The translations under genes were made by a program, and so were the position numbers. A DNA stretch of 64,000 nucleotides from Mortierella alpina (Eukaryota > Mortierellomycota > Mortierellomycetes > Mortierellales > Mortierellaceae), in assembly GCA_029449245.1 (NCBI GenBank), contig JANATF010000013.1:372001-436000 (forward strand), written 5' to 3'. Of this stretch, positions 11,912-22,870 are shown in pieces (the first letter of the stretch is position 1; each line of letters starts with the position of its first letter). The notes under the pieces were generated by a model, which was given only the letters and a program-made list of their open reading frames with translations, searched no databases and was not told where the DNA came from.

Positions 11912-13118
11912 TTACGATGACAAGATCATCTTGACGAAATCCTCATAGTTGACCTTGCTGCCCTTGTCAATCTCGACTCCCTTCAACAGCTCATCTACCT
12001 CCGCGTCGGTCAACTTCTCGCCCAAGTTAGTCAGCACTATGAGAAAATGTAAAATCCGACAGAGCGAGAGAGAGAGAGTCAGCACCCAGCATTCTACTAT
12101 GATCGCGATACCAATGAGGAAAAGAAAAGAGAGGAAAAAAAATCTCACCGTAACGCAGCTCTCCAACTGCAATATAGCCATTGCCTTCCTTGTCAAAGAC
12201 CTTGAAGCCGTTGATAAACTCCTGATAGGTTCCTGCTGGCTTGAATCCGTCTGGACGCATCAACACCTCGAGGAACTTTTCAAAGTTGATCACATTGGAA
12301 CCTGAAGGATCGGCCTGTGCAATGAGCTCTCGGACCTGGGTTTGCGTAGGATTTTGTCCCAATGCACGCAACAGGTCGCCAAGAGAACCTGCCTCGATGG
12401 TTCCGTTGCCCTTACGGTCAAAAAGTCCAAAGCCTTCCTTGAACTCTATGAGAAGGAGAGAGAGAGGCATGGAATATTAGTGTATTTCATACAGCTATTA
12501 GACACGAGTGCCTTGCACGTTTGTCTCGCTTTCTCTCTCGCTCTTCATTTTTTTTTTTTTGGTCTCATCCAGGAAGGCGCTTTGCTGGTACCGTTTTCTT
12601 CAAAGAAAGATGAGGAGGGACCAGAAAGAATCTGAGGGACTTTTTTTCTCTTTTGAGCAGGAGAACGAGTTTGAAGAGAGGGGAGGGAGAGGAATCACGT
12701 CGCAGGGGGTGGTGTGATCACGCGGACCAGATTCCTTTGGCGACTGTTTCTGGGGGGTGGGGGGGCAGATGGCAACTTTGGATGATGCCTTCTGAAAAGA
12801 CTTGGGGGGGGGGGGGGTCGACGGTTGAAGGAAACTGCGCTTCTCCTTACCACTGATTTGCTCTTCGCTGATGGATGCCTAGCAGATCGTGTAGAAGACA
12901 AGCAAGTGGTTTATTAGTGAGGAAATCATGGATGCACAAAAGAAAAAAAGCACATGCATTCAACCAGGAACAACACTGGTAATTCGAGTAATTCGACGCG
13001 TCCACCCCGAGGTTGCATGTCGGTGACAGAGACGCTCTCTGTGCTGGCAGGCGATTTGAAGAGCTGGAAAGAGGTGTTGGCGGACTAGAAGCGTGTCATC
13101 GCGGGCTAAACGTACCAT
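11912..13118 (-). CDS. Myosin essential light chain-like EF-hand protein (Cdc4/Mlc1 type)
   Basis: Four coding exons on the minus strand: 13118-13116 (ATG only), 12878-12851, 12445-12149 and 12036-11912, giving 150 aa. The small first exon is supported by a perfect ATG/GTACGT junction and by phase. The N-terminus then reads [16 protein letters not shown], as in the calmodulin superfamily. Four EF hands are present. Hand 3 ([12 protein letters not shown]) keeps the ligand pattern. Hand 1 ends in Ser instead of Glu, and hands 2 and 4 are degenerate. Loss of most Ca sites, with [20 protein letters not shown] near the end, fits Cdc4/Mlc1, the light chain of type II/V myosins in the cytokinetic ring. 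Calmodulin itself is excluded by the poor loops. Intron 2 (12446-12850) has long C runs on the coding strand. Confidence 0.88.
12745..12820. repeat. G-tracts on the + strand inside an intron
   Basis: Two G-rich blocks (GGGGGGTGGGGGGG near 12750-12766 and an uninterrupted G run near 12803-12817) lie within the second intron of the EF-hand gene. They are C-rich in that transcript and G-rich on the opposite strand, so they could form a G-quadruplex or i-motif. Confidence 0.6.
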
Positions 13119-15579
13119 GAGGTTGTGTATAAGGGTATGGGTAAGGAAGGAGGCGAATGAAGAACAAAAAATGCCCGTTTGAAAGCAAAAGGGTGTCCTC
13201 TGAGAGGGGTCTCCTTGTGCACCCCAGAAAAAATCCAGCGCTGCCCTGTTCAACGAAAACGCACTTCTATTTCCGTGCAGCGATGGTCCTGCTGCGAGAT
13301 CTAAGGGTAGACGAGCGCTACAAATCCTCTCTTCCTACCCATTCTGATATCAAAATGAGTAGCATCTTAAAGTGCCAAATAGCCAGAGGGTGGATCAAGA
13401 TGGTTGGGGTGCATTAGGACCATGTGCTTCTATAGCATTCAGACCCCAGTGGACACGGTCGCCTCGTTTTGCAGCGCCTCTCAACGTGGGCCCACCATCA
13501 GCATGCTTTTAGATATTTCGGTTACAATTACATCCCTGCCACCGTGCTCTTTCATCCTGTCATCGTCCACTTATTCCATGAACTGGTCCCACAATTCTTG
13601 AATATCAGTTTGACAAGGACAATCGTGATCGCTATGCTAACGGATGTCAAGAGATGCACAGCAAACCGCCTTTCTCCTCAAGATCAAATGCCACAGTAAC
13701 GATCTTGACAAATATCCTTGGCTCTACGATGTCCGTGCGTCAACGGCGATGCACAACGCATGTCGGTGAGATGTCTGGATTTCATATTGGCTGGCTATGA
13801 TGAGGAACTTTATTCTCTGTGGAGTGTGGGACCAAGACCAATCGGAGAGCAAATCCTATCACCTGGCTAAAGAGGTGAGCTCTTTCGAGTCGCTAATTTA
13901 CTAGCGCAACGTTCAGGGTGCACTTGGTGTACAGACTTGTTGTATTAATAGGGGCGTTGACAGTGAGAAGTAGACCGCAATGTCACACGGCCCATATGGT
14001 CCATCAAGAGATGTCAGGAGCCATGTGTGCGCCATGTATTGCATGTAAAACCATGCATGCCGCCATACAGCTACGACGTGCATACACCGACACGAGGAAA
14101 ACGATATAAAAAATTAAGCACTTGCCGCCAGAGCGTGCAGTTGAGCACACACAGAGAAGAGACATAGGCTTTACTCCGTAAAGCAAATGTGAGCCACTTT
14201 GGCCGTCTGTGCAGGACAATGTACAGTGCACCTCCTTCTCGCCATCCGAACGGCACGAGGCTTGAGGCGGCTTTAAGCAGAGGGGGCCGCTCTGCATTCT
14301 TGAGAAGTAGATGTGCCGCCCATGTTCAAAGACGTGCAGCAAAGCAAAGTGGCGCGAAAGGGGAGGGACAGCGAGGGGATCCAGGCGTTGGTTGTGTGCC
14401 CGCCCTGACTACAAACAACAAAGACAAATGGCCACACAATTAGACTAAAAAAATCCCGTCCTCGTTTGTCTGGTCATCTCGCTCCTTTTCTCATCCCTTC
14501 CTCTCTTTTTTTATTTCTTCCGTTTCCATCACTCGCACTCCCCTCCCCTAGTCCATTGCTCATTCGTTGGCTGGCTCTTGTCCCTCACACCCAGCCAGTG
14601 TGCATCCCATCTTGACACCTGCCCGCCTCAACGTGCACTTCAGCCTCAACGTGCTCTTCACTCGATACTGCCTTGTCACGACACTCTTCAGCCCTACCCC
14701 ACCCGCCGTTGCCCTCTCCCAAGCGTACCCATTGCCCTCTCCCAAGCGCACCCATAGCACAGACCTGAAAAAAGACATTGCCAGCTTCTCTCTTGTTGAA
14801 GGCACCGCTTTTTCATCCCTAGTGCGCTGCGTTTTATCACACGAAAGGTATAGACTGAGCTTTTGACCCGAACTATAGTAAAGCACGTAGCAGGACCATG
14901 GCAGCTGGCCTTGAATCAGGTTGTTCCTGAGCGTACTTGCGTTCCACTTTGAGATATACCTTCTCCTATGAAGAGCAAGAAACGTCGGGACGAGGTCATG
15001 CAGCAGGAGCAACGGCAGATGGAAAGGAGCGTGAATGTTTTGACGAATGCTGCAAGGCGCCATCAGCAATGGCGCTCGGTACAAAAGTACACTGCAATAA
15101 CCGACGTCGAAATGGCCGCCTCCTTGAATCCAATTACCCCCGTTCTCCTCGCGATCTTGCTCTCCTTTGACTATCACTACAAGACTCGCACGCAACAGAC
15201 GCATTGATGTGAGGGGTCGTCTGCAAAGAGGACCAACCCGTCGTTGCGTACTCCAGGATAGCGAAGCGGGCGTCTTGATATTGTACTCTCGTCCCTTGCA
15301 ACTAACCTTTATATGTCTGGTACGCTTTCTTATATTTCATGCTCCCTAGACCAAAGCTGCAACCAGCCTAAGAAGACCACAAGGCTTTTAAGCACACCCA
15401 CTCCCCTTTTTTTCACTCCCCCCCTCCCCCGGCCCTTGATCGTGGTCATATCGCTGCCTTTCTTGTTGATCGAGCATCATTTGTGATTAGTTAATTGGCA
15501 TCTCGTCCTAGACTCAGGGCTTACCTCAACTGGAACACATACCTTTTCGTTACATTCGTTGTCAGACACCTTACCCAGC
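13119..15579. other. Gene-poor region
   Basis: About 2.4 kb without a supported gene. Short open frames exist on both strands (for example 13469-13699 + and 14004-14342 -), but they show no domain, no codon pattern and no plausible exon joins. 14460-15560 is CT-rich on the + strand and ends at the start of the membrane-protein gene, so its right part is probably leader. A short direct repeat (CCCTCTCCCAAGCG, twice) lies near 14712-14752. Confidence 0.5.
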
Positions 15580-16532
15580 ATGCTTCTTCTCAAGTCCACC
15601 TGTTCCATCCTCTTGGCACTTGTGCTGGCCGCAAGTGTTACGGCACAGATTCCTATTCTCGATCCCCCCATTGAACCATCCAGCAGCTCGGCTTCGCATG
15701 ACCCTCCTACATCAACTGCCACCTCAGTTGTCCCAGTTGTTACGACCACTGCTCTGCCTACTGTTGCTCCTACCAGTCCAGGAACCTCGGCCCCGCCTTC
15801 CCAGGCGACGTCAAGACCTAGGCCAACAGGCTCCTCAGTACTTCCGACCACTGCCTCAACCGCCCTTCCATCTGGCACCGGGGCTCCTAAGCCCAGTGAC
15901 GACAGTGGAAACAAGTTGGCTACAGCAGGCATTGTCGTGGCTTCTGTTGTAGTTGCTGCAGCCATTGGAATCTGGGTCTTTAGAAAGTGGAAGCTCTCGG
16001 TACGTGTACATGGTTTCATCTCGCCTAGACATATTAGAAACATGGTGCTGTTGTGTAACCAAAGTATTAACAAAAACAGCGACCAACCCGAAACGAATAG
16101 CCCTCGCGCGACTTTCAGTCCAAGATTCGTGGAGATGAGTACTCGGACTACCCTCGCAACTACGACTCGGACACGCTGCATCTGCGAAGCATGGGAGATA
16201 CACCTCCAGTGGAGCCTTCTCCTGCCAAATCGCCTTATAATGCACAGACGGCCTTCCCTGTCGAGGATCAGTACTATGACCCTAATTATGCTGTTAAAGA
16301 CCAGGCCGGTTACCCAGCTCAGGGTGCTTACGGTCATGATTATCAGGGCTATGAGCAAGGCGCATACAATGAGCACGGATACGCGCAGGGACACGTCGAC
16401 TATAACAGCTCGCCGGCCGGCGGGTATGGCGGCGACTATTCGCAGCAGTATAATAACCAGGGCGGGTATGCACAGTCGAACGCCGGGGGCGGTTACCAGC
16501 AGCATGGCTACGACGGATACAATCGTCAGTAG
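15580..16532 (+). CDS. Mucin-like single-pass membrane protein with Tyr/Gly-rich tail
   Basis: Exons 15580-15999 and 16101-16532 (GTACGT to AATAG, phase 0) give 283 aa. A clean signal peptide (LLALVLAASVTA) is followed by about 90 residues rich in Ser, Thr and Pro that are likely O-glycosylated. One transmembrane helix follows (about 114-134, AGIVVASVVVAAAIGIWVF), then a basic RKWK stop. After the join the cytoplasmic part begins PSRDFQSKIRGDEYSDY and becomes a repetitive Tyr/Gly/Gln-rich tail. The order signal, mucin stalk, helix, short basic linker and tail is that of fungal wall-stress sensors such as Wsc/Mid2, but there is no WSC domain. The gene at 2900-4486 shares this plan. A sensor or adhesion role is inferred. 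Confidence 0.85.
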
Positions 16533-16673
16533 ATAACTTAGCCTTTGTGGTTGCTCCCCAAAGCGGGCACCCAATTGAACAGTCTACCTTTAGATCTCTT
16601 TTGTCATAGTACCTTATTCTTCTCGCTATCCTTCTACTTCATCTTGAACTATTAAAAAATAATAACTATCTGA

Positions 16674-17369
16674 CTAGAGCTGAAGGGTGTCCTTTAGTCC
16701 CCCCCGAAATATGGAAATAGTCAAAGTCAGTGTGGGTAAGGTGTTGATTTCATATTGAATGAACTTTTTCTTACCCGAAGGTCGTAGGAGTGTTGATGTG
16801 GTAGGATGAATGGCATAATCACAGTCATTGCCCACGACCACAAAGTCAATCCAGTTGTCGAGGAGCTGCCACCCTCGGCGGCGAATCATAAGATCCGCTT
16901 CCCCCACATCAAAGTAAACGACGGCACCTTCTGCTCGCATGGCCTGGACAAACGCAATCTTGAAGTCATACGTAATAGTGGTTGAGGACCTCAATGCCTT
17001 CTGGACAATTTTATAGTCGGTCTTCTTGATTCCATGTCCTCTGGATGCTAGTTCCTCCATCGTCCGGATCTTTGATTCAGCTGCGTCCAAATCCGAAGTT
17101 GTGGCACGTCGCTGCATGCTTGTATGGAACTTCTCGGCATTGCCGTCACCATCAAAGAAGAACTCGACATCGAGACCAGCAAACTTTTTCAACAGGACGT
17201 TCTTAACAAAGCGTACGGCGTCAAACGTGTCGCTGTTGTTATAGCATGCCCGGATGAGCAGCGAGTGGTATGCTTCGACGTCAACTAGAATTTTTTTGTT
17301 CCTAGGAGCATCCACTTTGGGCAGGGTCTTGCACTTGCCCATAAGCGCCATCAATCCTGGTCCTCCCAT
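16674..17369 (-). CDS. Short XPG/FEN1-like PIN-domain protein, possibly truncated
   Basis: A single open frame of 231 aa on the minus strand. It starts MGGPGLMALM, like the N-terminus of the XPG/FEN1 nuclease family (MGxxGLxxLL). It keeps DVEAYHSLLIRA (first acidic position), VEFFFDGDG (second), YFDVGEADLMI (acidic pair region) and VVVGNDCDYAI (distal Asp region), in the family order. It then stops soon after KKKFIQYEI, where relatives go on into the helix-hairpin-helix and C-terminal part. The 3' end is only 142 nt from the convergent membrane-protein gene, so little room is left. It may be a degraded or domesticated copy of a multi-copy nuclease family, or it may have an unseen exon. No nucleic-acid substrate can be named. 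Confidence 0.6.
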   Translation of the reverse strand: MGGPGLMALMGKCKTLPKVDAPRNKKILVDVEAYHSLLIRACYNNSDTFDAVRFVKNVLLKKFAGLDVEFFFDGDGNAEKFHTSMQRRATTSDLDAAESKIRTMEELASRGHGIKKTDYKIVQKALRSSTTITYDFKIAFVQAMRAEGAVVYFDVGEADLMIRRRGWQLLDNWIDFVVVGNDCDYAIHPTTSTLLRPSGKKKFIQYEINTLPTLTLTISIFRGGLKDTLQL

Positions 17370-18304
17370 GACAGACGTAGTTTTCCTAGAGATGTTGGAT
17401 CGCGGTGAGTGAGCGGGTTGTGGTCATCCTCGTATGCAGATTATGCGGAGGTAATAGCAAGGTGTGCCATCAAAGGTGAAGATAGGTGAAGATAGAAGCG
17501 GAGGCAAAAAGTTGGGTGGGTACAAGCTTTGCAAGCCCACAACCATATACTTTTCACAGCGAAGAGAAAAGGAACAGCGCAACGTGACGAGAGGTGGATG
17601 GATGCATAGGCGAGCGGACGGTGCTAGAACGAGGGGGACTGTATAGGATGGCGAAAAAGTGGTAACCAAGTCACCAAAGGCTTTCGTGTTTGGCAACTCG
17701 TGGTCGGCGCTCTTGAAGCTATACTTCACGGGGGGAGGCACTTGCGAGAGTTGGTTCATGTACGTGCGTACCTTGGTCGAAATGTCAGAAAAAAAGAGAT
17801 GGGGTGGGCGGAAAGAAGGATACGAGCTAGAAGACGAGCTATTGCATGCTTGTGTTGGATGCAGGCCGTCGAATAGAAAAGGGCAAAAGAGAAGCGATGC
17901 TACGCTGCTGATCTCAACGCATCAGCCTATGTGTCCTGTCTGAAACATGGCTCAGATCGCGTTGCTCGTATGGGTGGCTCCAACAACATCACCGTCCATG
18001 CCCTCAAGTCTCCTTATAACAGTGCATCTTGGCACCTTGAGCTTCAGTGCGAGAATTATCCGGTCTGCCTTTCTGAAAACATGTTCAAGGAGAAGAGACA
18101 TATCGGCTGTGGATGCATGGTGCGCACAGCATGGACTAGCGCAGCACGCCTCGGAAACCAAACCGATGAATGACCGTGATTTTGGAACTCAGAGCTCAAA
18201 GTGACTTTGTTCTGACTTGATTTCGAGAATTCCGCCTCCTGACGCTGCTTCCATGTTCTCATTCTACTGATCACTACGAACCAGGACATCAACCACAAGG
18301 ACTC
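17370..18304. other. Intergenic between nuclease-like gene (-) and methyltransferase (+)
   Basis: No gene is supported. A minus-strand open frame at 17424-17759 begins with a coding-looking stretch (VKYSFKSADHELPNTKAF) and then degrades into leader-like sequence. It could be a remnant or upstream exon of the nuclease-like gene. The rest shows nothing recognisable. Confidence 0.4.
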
Positions 18305-19267
18305 ATGTCGTTTCTCAGTCGTTTCTCACGGACACAGCTGGTTATTGGCGGCCTGCTCACTTATGCCACCGGGGTATCAGCGGCTCTGACATTTCTCCCT
18401 TCCTCCAAACCTGCATCCGATTCGGAATCCGGCAACGATCGGTTTCCTTCAGAATCCACGCGCCGCACAACGTTTGACACATTAGCGCCTGGATACGACA
18501 GCGAGGTCGGCACGCACGAGTACCTGCTCGGCATCCAGCGTCGGAGGAAGCGACTCCTGAAGCTGGCTCAGGGCCGGGTGCTCGAGATCGCCTCGGGCAC
18601 AGGTCGGAATGTGGATTATTATACCAAGGGGTGCTGCGACGAGATCGTGTTTTCAGACTTTTCAGAGGGCATGATGGAGGTGCTGAAGCAGAAGGTCGCG
18701 GCCAGCGACCTGGGCAAGAGGTATGATTATCAGAAGCGGAGGCAACAGCAGTTGTTGGAGCAGGAGAGGATTGCACAGTCGTCGAGACAAGTGTCAGAGA
18801 AGCAAGTGCAGGATCCGTCACGACAGGAAGATGTTGCTACTGTTGTTAGCACGACGGAGGAGGCATTGCCGCAGGAGAGTTCTACAACAATGACACAACC
18901 GGCAAAGGTGGTCGAGACCGAGATTCGATTCAAGACCTTAAATGCGGCGGCGATCCCGTACCCGGACCAGAGCTTTGACACGGTAGTGGACACGTTTGGA
19001 TTGTGCAGCTTCGAGGATCCTGTGAAGGTGCTGAAGGAGATGAAGCGCGTGCTCCGGGTGGGTGGCAAGCTGCTGCTGTTGGAGCACGGAAACAGCCACT
19101 GGGGCTTTATGAAGGACATGCAGGCTAAGCAGCTGGACCGGCATGTGCACAAGTATGGCTGCTACTGGAACAGAGAGATAGAAGAGCTGGTGGCGGAGGC
19201 AGGGCTGAAGGTTGTGGAGAAGGAACGATCACAGCTCGGCACCGTGTACTACATTATCGCCGAGTGA
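18305..19267 (+). CDS. SAM-dependent methyltransferase, Oms1-like
   Basis: An intronless gene of 320 aa. A short basic N-terminus and one hydrophobic helix (about 11-30, TQLVIGGLLTYATGVSAALT) precede a class I methyltransferase domain. The entry region TFDTLAPGYDSEVG and the SAM-binding motif I VLEIASGTGRNVDYY are followed by FSDFSEGMMEVLK and then a charged Gln/Ser insert (about 140-200). The fold resumes with YPDQSFDTVVDTFGLCSF and VLRVGGKLLLLEHG. The RRRKRLLKLAQGRVLEIASG block and the membrane anchor recall yeast Oms1 and the METTL7/UbiE group, so a mitochondrial inner-membrane site is plausible. The substrate cannot be read from the sequence. Confidence 0.85.
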   Translation: MSFLSRFSRTQLVIGGLLTYATGVSAALTFLPSSKPASDSESGNDRFPSESTRRTTFDTLAPGYDSEVGTHEYLLGIQRRRKRLLKLAQGRVLEIASGTGRNVDYYTKGCCDEIVFSDFSEGMMEVLKQKVAASDLGKRYDYQKRRQQQLLEQERIAQSSRQVSEKQVQDPSRQEDVATVVSTTEEALPQESSTTMTQPAKVVETEIRFKTLNAAAIPYPDQSFDTVVDTFGLCSFEDPVKVLKEMKRVLRVGGKLLLLEHGNSHWGFMKDMQAKQLDRHVHKYGCYWNREIEELVAEAGLKVVEKERSQLGTVYYIIAE

Positions 19268-20558
19268 AGCTCATGAGAAATAGAGTGCCCCCAATGAAGT
19301 TGACTGCTCCCTCAAAAGCCACCGCTGTTTTCATTTTTCATTCCACTGCCAGTGCAACTGAGAAGCCGTTTTCTTCAACTGCATTCTCTTCCTTCGCTCA
19401 ACCTGCCCTTCTTTGCATTCACGCCTTCACACTTTGCACAACCTTCTCTCTGCCTCTTTCTCTACCTCTCTCTCTCTCTTTCTCTTTCTCTTTCTCTCTC
19501 TCTCTCTGTCGTCTCCATACTTGCTTACTCTTCTCCAAAGCAACAACCGCATCCTTTCGGCAGCCCCACCTTTACTCGATCAACATTTGAGTTGCATTTG
19601 GGTGTTGGATCAACCCCGCCTTTTTTTTTTTTTTGGTTTCTTCTCGCCTGCTATCGCACACAGCACTCTCTCTCCTTCGTATTTGTATATTGTCCACAAC
19701 ATCCTCACTGTTTCTCTCTCACTCTCTCTCTTTCTCCCGCAACTCCAGTCGCCGACCTTTCAGCTCTTTCAAGCAGCAAGTTTTCTATCAGCACCCTCGC
19801 TTGCAGTATCACTATCCTTCATTGCCCTGTTATATCTGCCCGTCGCTACACCCGAGAGCACTTTTTTTCCCGCCGTAACCTGATTCCAATCACTCCAGTC
19901 ATCCTGCACAACTTCTGCGACAACCCATCCTGACCAGCAATCCCACTGCTCTGCCTTACTTCCTCCTCGACATTCTATTGCCAGTTCCTCTTCCTCACAA
20001 TTGCTTCCTCTTCCCTCAGAAAAGCACTGCAGAGATATAAGGAACGTGCCTGTACGCACAGACGGAAAAAAAATAATCTGCGGGATTGCCCCTTCTCTCT
20101 TTTCGCTCAGTCTCTCGCTCTGGTCGCATCACACTTTTGTTTATTCATCCCTTTCTGCCTTTGTCTGAAGCCCTCAATACTGCACGGTTTTTTAACTTGG
20201 TCCACTAAGAAGGTAACCGAAGGAACCTATTTTCAGAGCGCAACTTTGATATCGCTGCTTTCTCTCGGGTCTATGGCAATTGTTTTGTAACGGCCTTCTA
20301 ATAATTCTTTGTTGAACAACTAGACCTCCTTTGTTTCTCGGATTGCTCGACCCTGCGTGCGCCTAGACTCCTCGAGCTACAGCACTCAACAAGCCAACAA
20401 TCAAGCGACTCAACCCAAAAAAAAATAAGCCAGGGCCTTTCCGACCTGGATTTCGAAAACCCCCTCAACCACATTACCATTGTCCTATTCTGCAGGCACC
20501 AATTCTTTTCTCCTATCTGATATCGACGATTTACTCTCTTTGAGTGGCCTACTGGAGC
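19268..20558. other. CT-rich leader and promoter of the CNOT11 gene
   Basis: The + strand is strongly pyrimidine-rich (TCTCTC runs at 19440-19510 and 19705-19735, T13 near 19620). Long frames rich in Ser, Leu and Phe come from this composition. I see no protein homology and treat it as intergenic plus 5' leader. Confidence 0.55.
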
Positions 20559-22210
20559 ATGATCACGGTCCCATCGCAAGAGATTGCGACCTTTCTTGGT
20601 AACCATCTAGACCATGTTTTACAACGGACCGGCAACAACTTTTTAAGTTCAGTGGCTGCGGATCGTGAGTTCCGGGCTGGATGTGCGATTATGGATGTGC
20701 TGAACGCGGTCGAGTCTGTGCAGGCGAGTCTGCGGATATTGCTGGAGAAGAACGGAGCCCGAGGTCGTCCATCTGAGGTATGTTTGATTCGACTGTGCAT
20801 GTGTTTATATGGCAAAACCTTGATGGTTTGAGATGATCGGACCACGGCTGTTCGTATTGTTTCTGGTTTGGAGTGCTCGCGAGGACCACGAAAGGGAAGT
20901 GTGTGTGCCTCTGACTGCTGCATCTGGCACTAGGGCGTGGACGAGTGATGAGGGTGAGGATGACACACGGGCTGAGTGTTACTATTTTATTCGCTATTCT
21001 CTCCATCTCTCCTTTTCGCTCCATCCCTCTAAGCCATTTTTTTCATTTCATTCCTGTCTAACCTCTGTACATCGCTCTCAGCGACAAGCACTAGAAGTCC
21101 GGGTAATGTCGCTGTATCTTCTGCACTGCCTCTACCGCTATCTTCCGATCCACCAGAACCCATTTCTCTGCCTGTTCGTCGACATTTACAACTTGGCGTC
21201 GCAGGACGAGAACTTGAAGTCGGAGCGATTTGTCACCAGTGTGATTCTCAATGGCAAAGGAGAGGAGGTAAGCTATATGATCTTGGGTTTGAGATCACCT
21301 GCAGAACAGTCCAGGAACTCAAGGACGAGAAGAACCATGTTCAGCCGTTGGTGATTGCACACCTCAGCTTTTGACTACCGCAAGAACAGTAGCGCCTTCC
21401 ATCGTCGGCTCTTTTCGGGTGGATACATCGTTTCAGTTGGAATTGAAGATCGTATCTAGGCATCTGCTGCCGAGCACAAGGGATCACAGATGCTACAATG
21501 GATACCAGGAACCGGAATTGTTATCTAGTTCTGGCAGTTGGAGGCAGGGATGGCTGTCAAGAAGAGATAACTTATTGTATATATTTTTTGTCCATAACGT
21601 TTAGCTGGCTCCCAAGACTCCATCCGAGCTCATTGCTCTGGCCCAAAAAGTCGAGTCCAAGCCTGTAAATCTAGGATTACTGGAGGAATTTCTACCCGAG
21701 GTTCCAGTAGAGGAGCAGGTCAAGATCGGTCTGGGCTGGGACAGTCAGCAAACACGGGGCGAAAAGAAGCGAGTTTGGGAAGCGCTTACAGCAGGAAGTC
21801 GGCATGGGGACGAGAACGACCCTCATCCAATAGCACATCCAGTCTCGCCTGTGGCTCCGTTTTTGGCCGTCAATGGAGTCAAGGAGAGCAATGGGCACAT
21901 GGAGGTGACGCCAGTTGCACCGACGCCACCTTCACCACAACCTCAGGAGGCAGAGGAAGAAGAAGAACTTGAGGAGTGGGAGATTGAGGCTGAGAGGCGG
22001 TTCCAGGACTCGGATGTGGATGATGCACCGGCTTTGCCAGCACCTAAGAAGCCAACGACACCAGTGAAGCCCAAGGCTGTGGTTCCGGAATTGGTGGCTA
22101 ATAAGAAGCCAAGCCCGATCTTGGAACAGGCAGCAGCAGTAGCAGCAGGAGGTCAGACAGTGGATCAGGATCAGGTAAAACGGCGGAGGAAGATGTGGCC
22201 TCGAAAGTAG
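20559..22210 (+). CDS. CNOT11-like subunit of the CCR4-NOT complex
   Basis: Exons 20559-20777, 21082-21267 and 21605-22210, all in phase 0, give 336 aa. The first two exons encode a helical domain that parallels the CNOT1-binding part of animal CNOT11. ADREFRAGCAIMDVL is followed by VRVMSLYLLHCLYRYLP and HQNPFLCLFVDIYN, where animals have a similar LYLLWEMYR..NPFA phrase. Exon 3 continues with KTPSELIALAQKVESKPVNLG, matching the family KTPRQIAL..VD region. The C-terminus is acidic (EEEEELEEWEIEAERRF), then Lys/Pro-rich and basic. The complex removes mRNA poly(A) tails, and CNOT11 docks with CNOT10 on CNOT1. The DUF2363-like C-terminal half known from animals seems shorter here. Intron 1 (304 nt) and intron 2 (337 nt) are long for this window. 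Confidence 0.75.
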
Positions 22211-22870
22211 ACATCTGACAAGCATTAGCCATAGAAAGAAAGAAAGAACAAAATATATATTGGTTTTTTGGTATCCACTTTGTCAATCGAGTACGACCCA
22301 CCTTTCTCTCTGGCAGAGCTCCGCAAAGCTGGAAAAAAGAGTGAAGAATTACCTTGGTGTGAATACCTCAGTCGGCGTCATTCGACCGATTGACGTATTC
22401 TAGAATGCGACTGTGAGAGCGAGTACGGTCGGAGTCGGATCTATTACATATTGGTCTCGGAGTCAACTCGGCGAAATGGGTGAGCCAGATAAGTCTACGC
22501 ATACACACGTCTGCGCAGCAGTCGATGTGGGTTAAAGTCAGTAGCAAAGGACGCGTCGGAGGGGGACATGGGAGTGATAGATCTACATGCGACAGGTGCC
22601 AAAGGTGCCATGGCAAATAGTCATGGTAGGAGGAGAGTTTAGACCCCACCTCGCCATCGCAAACGCTTTCCAAAGGCCACAATGTGAGTGATGCTCCCGG
22701 ACGTTGCTCGAAAAAATCGCAAAAGCTGTCCCTTTGGCCATGGAGTGCGCTGTATAAAAATGGCCTGGTGCCAGTGGATTGTCCCTTTTCTTTTCTCTTC
22801 ATCACACGCCCAGTATCCCCTCCCTCTGCTCTTCATCCTGACCCTTGTTTCTCACGAGCAAAAAGTTATA
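22211..22870. other. Promoter region of the cytochrome c peroxidase gene
   Basis: No coding sequence is supported. Near 22590-22612 there is a tandem GGTGCCA repeat, and a TATA element follows at 22753. The leader 22780-22870 is CT-rich. Confidence 0.5.
22753..22760 (+). promoter_or_regulatory. TATA box of the cytochrome c peroxidase gene
   Basis: TATAAAAA lies 111-118 nt upstream of the start codon at 22871, with a CT-rich leader between them. Confidence 0.55.

Noticed and set aside
13469-13699. Possible small protein on the + strand in the 13-15 kb gap
   Set aside because: A single short frame with no signal, domain or flanking exon and poor start context.
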